Of a DNA stretch of 45,092 nt, positions 39,224 through 45,092 are shown one piece after another. The position numbers and the translations under genes are program-made. Within the stretch, counting starts at the first letter, position 1; each line of letters starts with the position of its first letter. The notes under the pieces were generated by a model. That model was not told the DNA's origin. It searched no databases and saw nothing but the letters and a program-made list of their open reading frames with translations. The DNA is taken from NCBI GenBank assembly GCA_030431755.1, contig JAUIIK010000029.1, positions 1 through 45,092 on the forward strand. Reading direction: 5' to 3'. Origin of the DNA: Chloroflexia bacterium. Lineage in GTDB: Bacteria; Chloroflexota; Chloroflexia; Thermomicrobiales; CFX8.

Positions 39224-40297
39224 TCCGGTTGCGAAGCGGCTGAGCGCTTCGGCTAGCACATCGACGGCGCGTTCGACCTCGGCCAGGGTGATCTGCTCGT
39301 CGGGCGTGTGGTCATAGCTGGAGTCACCTGGACCATAGGCCAGGATCGGGCAACCCCAGGCCGGGCCGACGATGTTCATGTCCGAGGTGCCGGTCTTGAC
39401 CTTGAGTCTCGGTTTCGCGCCCTGCTCACGAATTGCCGCGTTGAAGGCTGCAACGAGCGGCGAGCGCCGGTCACAACGGTACGCCTCGGCATTGAACGCC
39501 CAACGAATCAGGACCCCGAAGTCGCGCGCGATACTGTCGATCTCCGCCTGCACCTGCGCAGCAGTGACAGCCGGCGGGAGACGGAATGACGCGCCAATCG
39601 ACGCCCATTCAGTCAGACCATCGCCACCGGAGTCGAGATTCTGCAAGACGCCGTCCAGAGAGTAGAACCCCGGCTCGGTGTCGCCATTGACCTCGCGCAG
39701 CCAATGCAGCACAACCGTCCAGAAGCCAGTGATCACTTCAGCAGCCGTCGGCTCGGGTCCGGCGCTGTGCGTCAGATCGCAGTCGTAGCGCGCCTGCAAT
39801 GCCAGCGACCCTTTGTAGCCAAGCACGACGCCATCCCAACCGCTTGGTTCGCCGATGATTACGGCTGCCGGCGCCGGGTAGTTATCGCGCAACCAGACCG
39901 CGCCGGGCGAGCCCGCGCTCTCCTCACCGACCGCGCCGATGACGGTGAACCGCACATCGTCCGGAAGATCGGCTTTCAATGCGCCAGCGACGAAGGCGGC
40001 CAGCGGCCCCTTCGCGTCGACTGCGCCGCGTCCGTACAAAACGCCATCCTCGACGCGCACCGGGATGTCGCCCGGAACCGTGTCGATATGCCCGAGCAGC
40101 ACCACTTCGTGCGTGCCGCAGCCACGCGTTCCAACCGCATTGCCCGCGTCGTCGATACGGGCTTCAAAGCCATATTCGTCCATGCGGTCAACCAGCCAGG
40201 TGACCGCCCCGCATTCTTCCCCTGAAAGACTTGGAATAGACACCAGATCCATCAGCAGTGTGTCGACCGAGAGCTTGCTCGACATCGCACTAGCCAT
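39209..40297 (-). CDS. lysK: LysW-gamma-L-lysine/ornithine carboxypeptidase
   Basis: EVVLLGHIDTVPGDIPVRVEDGVLYGRGAVDAKGPLAAFVAGAL; KVKTGTSDMNIVGPAWGCPILAYGPGDSSYDHTPDEQI. Confidence 0.93.
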   Translation of the reverse strand: MASAMSSKLSVDTLLMDLVSIPSLSGEECGAVTWLVDRMDEYGFEARIDDAGNAVGTRGCGTHEVVLLGHIDTVPGDIPVRVEDGVLYGRGAVDAKGPLAAFVAGALKADLPDDVRFTVIGAVGEESAGSPGAVWLRDNYPAPAAVIIGEPSGWDGVVLGYKGSLALQARYDCDLTHSAGPEPTAAEVITGFWTVVLHWLREVNGDTEPGFYSLDGVLQNLDSGGDGLTEWASIGASFRLPPAVTAAQVQAEIDSIARDFGVLIRWAFNAEAYRCDRRSPLVAAFNAAIREQGAKPRLKVKTGTSDMNIVGPAWGCPILAYGPGDSSYDHTPDEQITLAEVERAVDVLAEALSRFATGISRG

Positions 40298-41111
40298 GGA
40301 TCGCCTCCGTCCTACCGACGCAGCGCGCGATCGCGGCCGCTACGTCGGATGCTGCGGACTGAACGGAACGAAAACTCAACAACGGCAGCACCGTCACGAC
40401 GGCGTTGCCGGCATCTGGTAGGTAACACATATCGATCAGCGGCGCCCCAATCGCCGCTGACACCTGGCCGGCAATCATCCGATCAACCGGCGTTGTTTCG
40501 TCGACCGTCCAGTCAGCCTCCCCGGATGGCAAGGCCGCGAAAACCTCACCCCCAGCTATCAATAGACGCCGTTGCTCGGCCAATGCGGCCCCATGACGCA
40601 CCAGAAGCACATGCTCCCGACCGAGCACCGCGCGGTGTTCGACCACCGCTTCCGCGCCTTCGCGATCTTCTACTACGATTCCGGATTCTCCGCCACCTAA
40701 AGGCAAGAATTCCACCGGATACGCGCTGGCGTCAGCTGCCCGCATGACCGCTGACGTACCCCATCCCAGGGTCGTTTTCACAACGGGAACCCCGGCCCGC
40801 AGAAGCTCTCGGTACAAGCGATCCCGCCGCGCAAAGACATCCATCTGCAGCGCCCCGGGCACAACAGTCCAACCGACGGACTCCAACGCCCACAGCAGCG
40901 CCGATGCCTCACGTGTCGGGTGCAAGCGCGAGATGATCGTCCCGCCGTCTGGCCCGAGATTTGGCTCGCTATCTGCGCTGCTCGCGCCAAACTGGATGCT
41001 CCCGATCTCCGCCGGCGTGAGCAAGCGCGCGCTGCACCCGAGGGCGGCGAACGCCTCGATCAGCCGCCGCTCTTCAACGCGCAGACGCTCTGCCAGCAGG
41101 AGATACTCCAT
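40290..41111 (-). CDS. Degenerate LysX/RimK-like ATP-grasp homolog (predicted catalytically inactive)
   Basis: N-terminal LysX-like RVEERRLIEAFAALG and FARRDRLYRELLRAGVPVVKTTLGWG; catalytic motifs lost (YPVEFLPLGGGESG, EQRRLLIAGG, VVTVLPLLSF); overlaps lysK by 8 nt and follows lysW. Confidence 0.8.
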   Translation of the reverse strand: MEYLLLAERLRVEERRLIEAFAALGCSARLLTPAEIGSIQFGASSADSEPNLGPDGGTIISRLHPTREASALLWALESVGWTVVPGALQMDVFARRDRLYRELLRAGVPVVKTTLGWGTSAVMRAADASAYPVEFLPLGGGESGIVVEDREGAEAVVEHRAVLGREHVLLVRHGAALAEQRRLLIAGGEVFAALPSGEADWTVDETTPVDRMIAGQVSAAIGAPLIDMCYLPDAGNAVVTVLPLLSFRSVQSAASDVAAAIARCVGRTEAIHG

Positions 41112-41117
41112 CGGATT

Positions 41118-41279
41118 CTACTCGCCCCAGTCCTCTTCTTCTTCGGGCGCAAGCTCCAGCGTCAGCGGATCGAGATTCATCACCTCGAGCTCCGCCCCGC
41201 AGTCCTCACACTGCACGATCTCGCCCTGCACCACGCCGGCCAGATCCAGCTCCGCGCCACACTCCGGACATTCGCTCAT
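41118..41279 (-). CDS. lysW: LysW amino-group carrier protein (53 aa, not in ORF track)
   Basis: Minus strand translation [53 protein letters not shown]; two CxxC zinc knuckles and the diagnostic C-terminal EDWGE. Confidence 0.97.
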   Translation of the reverse strand: MSECPECGAELDLAGVVQGEIVQCEDCGAELEVMNLDPLTLELAPEEEEDWGE

Positions 41280-41304
41280 CGTTACGCTCCCTTCGGTCGC
41301 TCAG

Positions 41305-41460
41305 GTGATAGGGGATAGGTTATAGGTGATAGGGAAACAGCCATTTCCCTCTCCCACAGCTCCGCTACGCTGCGCGGGGAGAGGGGAGCAAGAGTCTTGT
41401 GGGGTGTATAGCCCCCAGCTGCTTCCCTGTTCCCTATTCCCTATTCCCTGTTCCCTCTAG
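41305..41460. repeat. Composite inverted repeats AGGTGATAGGGGATAGGTTATAGGTGATAGGGAAACAG...CTGTTCCCTATTCCCTATTCCCTGTTCCCTCTAG
   Basis: Same family as 27681-27823; right end encodes the argH C-terminus and stop. Confidence 0.72.
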
Positions 41461-42828
41461 TCTTTTCCCACTCAACAAACCACTCGTAATATCCGCCAGT
41501 TCCTGCTCGCGGGCCGCGATCGCCTCGCTGCGCCGGGCGATTTCCGCCGCCGCGATGTCCAGGCCGAGGTCGTTATGGGTGCCCTGGTGCGTGCGATGCG
41601 CCAGGTGCTCCTTCGGGTCCTGGCCGGGCAGGTCAGCGATCATGCCGGCGACCTCGCGGTAGGCGTCGCGGAACGGCGTGCCGCTACGCACGAGGTCATA
41701 GGCAATATCGGTCGCGAAGAGCTCCGGCGAACAGGCCTCGGTCATCTTCGCTTCATCCGGCTCGATCTGGCTGACGAACAACGCCGCGACCGCAGCCGAC
41801 TGCGCCGCGAGATCAATCGCATCCATGAACGGTTTCTTCGTATCCTGCGAGTCCATGTTGTACCCGGAGGGCAGGCCGGTCAGCAGGCCGATGATCTGCT
41901 GCTGGTAGGCCAGCATCACCTGGCCGCGTGCCCGCAACAGCTCGACCGCGCCGAGATTCTTCTTCTGCGGCATGATGCTCGAGCCGGTCAGCAGCGAGTC
42001 GTTGATCTTGAAGAAGCCGTACTCGGAGGTCGTGAAGAGCATGATGTCCTGGGCCAGCTTGGAGAGATCCAGCATCACCTGGACCAGCGCCTGGACAATC
42101 GCGCCCTCGAACTTGCCGCGCGCGTGCTGCGTATAGAGCACGTTGTTCTGCACCTTCGCAAAGCCCAGGACGTCCGAGACATACTGCCGGTCGAGCGGCA
42201 GCGGCACACCGTAGCTAGCCGCCGAGCCGAGCGGGTTCTGATCACTCAGCGCGACAGCGGCATCGAGCAGCTTCAGGTCGTCGAGCAGCGCCTCCAGATA
42301 GGAGCCGGCCCAGACGCCGACTGTCGAGAGCATCGCCCGCTGCATGTGCGTGTAGCCGGGCATCGGCGTCCCTTGATGCCGCTCAGCCAGGCTGTGGAGC
42401 GCGTCGCAGGCGCTCAGGATCGCCTGGTAGACCGGCAGGATGGCTTCACGGGTGTAGAGCCGCAGGTCGATCAGCACCTGATCATTGCGCGACCGGCCAG
42501 TGTGGATCTCCTTGCCGGGATCGCCGACGTTGGCCGTCAGCCAGTTCTCGATCTTCGTGTGGACATCCTCGTCGCCCTGCTCGAGATTGAACTGGCCCTG
42601 AGCGTAGAGCCCGGCGATCTCGACCAGCCCATTGTGCAGCGCCTCGAACGAGGCTTGATCGAGAATCCCGATCTTCGCCAGCCCGGCCGCATGGGCAATC
42701 GAGCCCAGCACATCCGGCATCACCAGCCGGTTGTCATAGGCGACATCATCGCCAACCTCAAACACCTCGATCAGCGGATTAAGATCGTAGCCCTTGTCCC
42801 AGAGCTTTGTCGATTGCGTTGCTGTCAA
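41434..42828 (-). CDS. argH: Argininosuccinate lyase
   Basis: DEDVHTKIENWL; GKEIHTGRSRNDQVLIDLRLYTR; GSSIMPQKKNLGAVELLRARGQ. Confidence 0.96.
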   Translation of the reverse strand: MTATQSTKLWDKGYDLNPLIEVFEVGDDVAYDNRLVMPDVLGSIAHAAGLAKIGILDQASFEALHNGLVEIAGLYAQGQFNLEQGDEDVHTKIENWLTANVGDPGKEIHTGRSRNDQVLIDLRLYTREAILPVYQAILSACDALHSLAERHQGTPMPGYTHMQRAMLSTVGVWAGSYLEALLDDLKLLDAAVALSDQNPLGSAASYGVPLPLDRQYVSDVLGFAKVQNNVLYTQHARGKFEGAIVQALVQVMLDLSKLAQDIMLFTTSEYGFFKINDSLLTGSSIMPQKKNLGAVELLRARGQVMLAYQQQIIGLLTGLPSGYNMDSQDTKKPFMDAIDLAAQSAAVAALFVSQIEPDEAKMTEACSPELFATDIAYDLVRSGTPFRDAYREVAGMIADLPGQDPKEHLAHRTHQGTHNDLGLDIAAAEIARRSEAIAAREQELADITSGLLSGKRLEGTGNRE

Positions 42829-42835
42829 ATCGCCC

Positions 42836-42926
42836 CCTTCGGGGAGGGGTTAGGTTCTAGGCTACAGGGGACAGCAGATTGAAGAGCCTTCTGCTATAAC
42901 CTGTCACCTGCAACCTGTCCCCTCTC
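42836..42926. repeat. Inverted repeat GGGGAGGGGTTAGGTTCTAGGCTACAGGGGACAGCAGA family
   Basis: Right arm tctgctataacctgtcacctgcaacctgtcccctct. Confidence 0.82.
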
Positions 42927-44239
42927 TAATCGGCAGTTACCGTTTCGCCGACGTCACTATTCGCCTTCTCAACATCGGCATCGCGCAGCGCGATGATCTG
43001 GAACGGCAGGCCGCGGATGTAGGCGGCCGGGCCACAGAGCTGCTGGTTGAAGCCCGTGCCGGCAATCGAGCGGATCTCAGGCTTGAAGAGCATCGCCGCC
43101 GACTCGCGCTTGACGATCTCGATGTTTCCTTTATAGAGCGAGATGGTCCAGGTGCCCTGAACGACCTGCTGGGTGCTGGCGATGAAGGCGTCGAGGTCGG
43201 CCTTGAGCGGCTGGAACCACTCGCCGTGGTAGACCAGCGAGCCCCACTGGGCGTCGATCATCTTCTTCATGACCAGCTGCTGCTTCGTCAGCGTGGCAGA
43301 TTCCATGTCCTTATGAACGGCCAGGATGACCTTTGCGCCGGGCGCTTCGTAGATCTCGCGCGACTTGAGGTCCATGATGCCGTCTTCGAAGATATCGATC
43401 TTGCCGATGCCGTTCGCGCCGGCGATCTCGTTGAGCTGCTCGATGATCGACGTCAATGCCATCTGCTCACCGTTCAGCGCAACCGGCAAGCCACCCTGGA
43501 AGGTGATCGAGACTGTCGTCGGCTCGTCGGGCGCGGACAGCGGCGGCTTGAGCCACATCCAGATCTCGTCCGGCAGCTCGGTGTCGAGGCCGATGCCGCC
43601 ACTGGCAATCGAGCGGCACCAGAGCGTCTTGTCGTCGCCTCCGGAGATGATCTCGGTAACCGGCACGCCATAGTGCTCGCAGAGCGCCAGCTCCTCGGTG
43701 CGCGTCAGGTCGAAATCGCGGACCGGCACCAGGATCTTCAGCGCCGGGGCGAAGATCGAGAAGACATTGTGCATGCGGTACTGGTCGTTGCCGCGTCCGG
43801 ATGAGCCTTCCATCAGGGCATCACAGCCAAGCTCGGCGGCCTTCGTCGCGACCTTGGCGGCGATCAGCTGGCGGGTCATCGAGGTCGAGACCGGGTAGCC
43901 GTTGTAGTCGGAGTTTGCCTGGATCGCCTTGGTCAACCATTCGTTGGCGAACTCATCCTTGGCGTCGATCAGAATCGGCTCGATCCCGAGCTCCTCGGCC
44001 TTGCTGAAGGACTGCTGGATCTCCTCGTCGCCCTGGCCGACATCGACCGTGATGGCGACGACCTCCGCGCCGTACTTCTCACGCGCCAGGACAATGCAGA
44101 GCGTGGAATCGAGACCGCCGGAAAACGCGATGGCGATCTTGTTGAGTTTAGGGACCTCGGTAGCTTCGACTTTCTTGAGCGCTTCGGTCAGCAACTCGGT
44201 ATTGCCATTGAGCGTCGTCGACATGGTAGTTGGGCTCAC
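42926..44239 (-). CDS. argG: Argininosuccinate synthase
   Basis: KIAIAFSGGLDSTLCIVLAREKYGAEVVAITVDVGQG; ALMEGSSGRGNDQYRM. Confidence 0.95.
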   Translation of the reverse strand: MSPTTMSTTLNGNTELLTEALKKVEATEVPKLNKIAIAFSGGLDSTLCIVLAREKYGAEVVAITVDVGQGDEEIQQSFSKAEELGIEPILIDAKDEFANEWLTKAIQANSDYNGYPVSTSMTRQLIAAKVATKAAELGCDALMEGSSGRGNDQYRMHNVFSIFAPALKILVPVRDFDLTRTEELALCEHYGVPVTEIISGGDDKTLWCRSIASGGIGLDTELPDEIWMWLKPPLSAPDEPTTVSITFQGGLPVALNGEQMALTSIIEQLNEIAGANGIGKIDIFEDGIMDLKSREIYEAPGAKVILAVHKDMESATLTKQQLVMKKMIDAQWGSLVYHGEWFQPLKADLDAFIASTQQVVQGTWTISLYKGNIEIVKRESAAMLFKPEIRSIAGTGFNQQLCGPAAYIRGLPFQIIALRDADVEKANSDVGETVTAD

Positions 44240-44338
44240 TTCCTTCTTAGAGTTTCAGGTCATGCAGGATCAGCGGCACGGCTGCGGCAAACGCCCGACG
44301 AGTGACGACATCGCGCGAGCGCTGCGCGACGGAGACCG

Positions 44339-44437
44339 TCAGGCGCGCATCCTGAAACGACCCGGGAGAGGGGCGGTGAGAAAAAGAAATGAGTTACCTA
44401 CATGGTGAGATGTTGAGACGCGCTTCGACTGTTTCAT
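44339..44437 (-). other. Candidate leader ORF upstream of argG (MKQSKRVSTSHHVGNSFLFLTAPLPGRFRMRA*)
   Basis: 32-codon ORF with three Arg codons near its end, followed by TCGCGC-AGCGCTC-GCGCGA hairpin; no other support. Confidence 0.25.
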
Positions 44438-44690
44438 CACAATGGCTCCAGAACAAACCGAACGAGCAGACGGGTAGCTTTCCAGGTGGCTAGCCCGCTA
44501 GACTAGCCGCTCCTAGGGAGTCGCTCGTTCCTTGTCCTAAACCATTCGATGGTCATGCTGACATTCCTCAGTCAAGTCCTCGCCTAACGGACGGACTCTA
44601 CTACGCCTCTGTCAATACGTCAACCTGCGCCTTAATCGTGTATTGTGACGTCGGCCGGTCGGCAACGATCACAGAAGGAGGGCTCGACGC

Positions 44691-44936
44691 ATGGAAATCG
44701 ACGAGAACAAGGTCGACGAGATGGTCCTGGCGCTGCTCTACCTGAACTTCCATGGCGATAGAGATGGCTTTGTCACCCGAGCATGGAAGAGCTTCGATTG
44801 GGACAGCATGAACCGCTTGCACGACCAGGGCTTCATTAGCGACCCGAAGAGCAAAGCTAAGTCCGTTGTCATGACCGAGGAAGGCCGGCAACGCTCCGAG
44901 GAACTCTTCGCCCGCCACTTCCGCGCCGAAGCCTGA
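44691..44936 (+). CDS. DUF6429-like small protein
   Basis: ALLYLNFHGDRDGFVTRAWKSFDWDSMNRLHDQGFISDPKSKAKSVVMTEEGRQRSEELF. Confidence 0.8.
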   Translation: MEIDENKVDEMVLALLYLNFHGDRDGFVTRAWKSFDWDSMNRLHDQGFISDPKSKAKSVVMTEEGRQRSEELFARHFRAEA

Positions 44937-45092
44937 GCATCCGGCGTCCGTGGTGAACACGTGCAGGCAGTGCCGTGGAAGCAATCTCGGTCAGCGCCTC
45001 TGTGCCAAGCATCCAGACAGGCTTTGCCCAGGATGCGGTTGCGGGTCACAGTAGCGCGGGTTAGAGTGGCAGCCTGGCACAGCATACGGAGT

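Noticed and set aside
44440-44640. tRNA or second T-box suspected upstream of argG
   Set aside because: No GGGTGGNACC motif, no cloverleaf or TTCGANTC arm recognisable.

Overview
This is a GC-rich bacterial chromosomal window. Gene content and intergenic repeat style suggest a Chloroflexota/Thermomicrobia-like genome (inference). Left half: an oligopeptide ABC transporter (SBP, two permeases, fused double ATPase), two further lipoprotein SBPs, a penicillin-acylase-family protein, and an NMT1/SsuA-type ABC locus. That locus has three tandem SBP paralogs, an ATPase, and a permease that reads in one frame into a complete UbiA/MenA-like prenyltransferase. Next is a small accessory patch: a DUF3800 gene, a diverged duplicate of the prenyltransferase 3' end, and an MNT/HepT toxin-antitoxin pair. 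The middle holds housekeeping and hypothetical genes (CzcO-like flavoprotein, DinB-like, GNATs, SLC12-like transporter, RTX-repeat protein, UspA, DUF3500). The right third (33110-44239, all minus strand) is a LysW carrier-protein lysine/arginine cluster: argG, argH, lysW (54 codons including stop, absent from the ORF track), a degenerate LysX-like ATP-grasp, lysK, an ArgX-like ligase, a T-box leader with an apparent Lys (AAG) specifier, lysX, lysY, lysZ, lysJ. Several families of long intergenic inverted repeats recur; one family repeatedly supplies the stop codons of flanking genes. The strongest leads are the ABC permease-prenyltransferase fusion, the pseudo-LysX coupled to LysW/LysK, and the lysine T-box splitting the Lys/Arg cluster. 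No tRNA, rRNA or CRISPR was found by eye.
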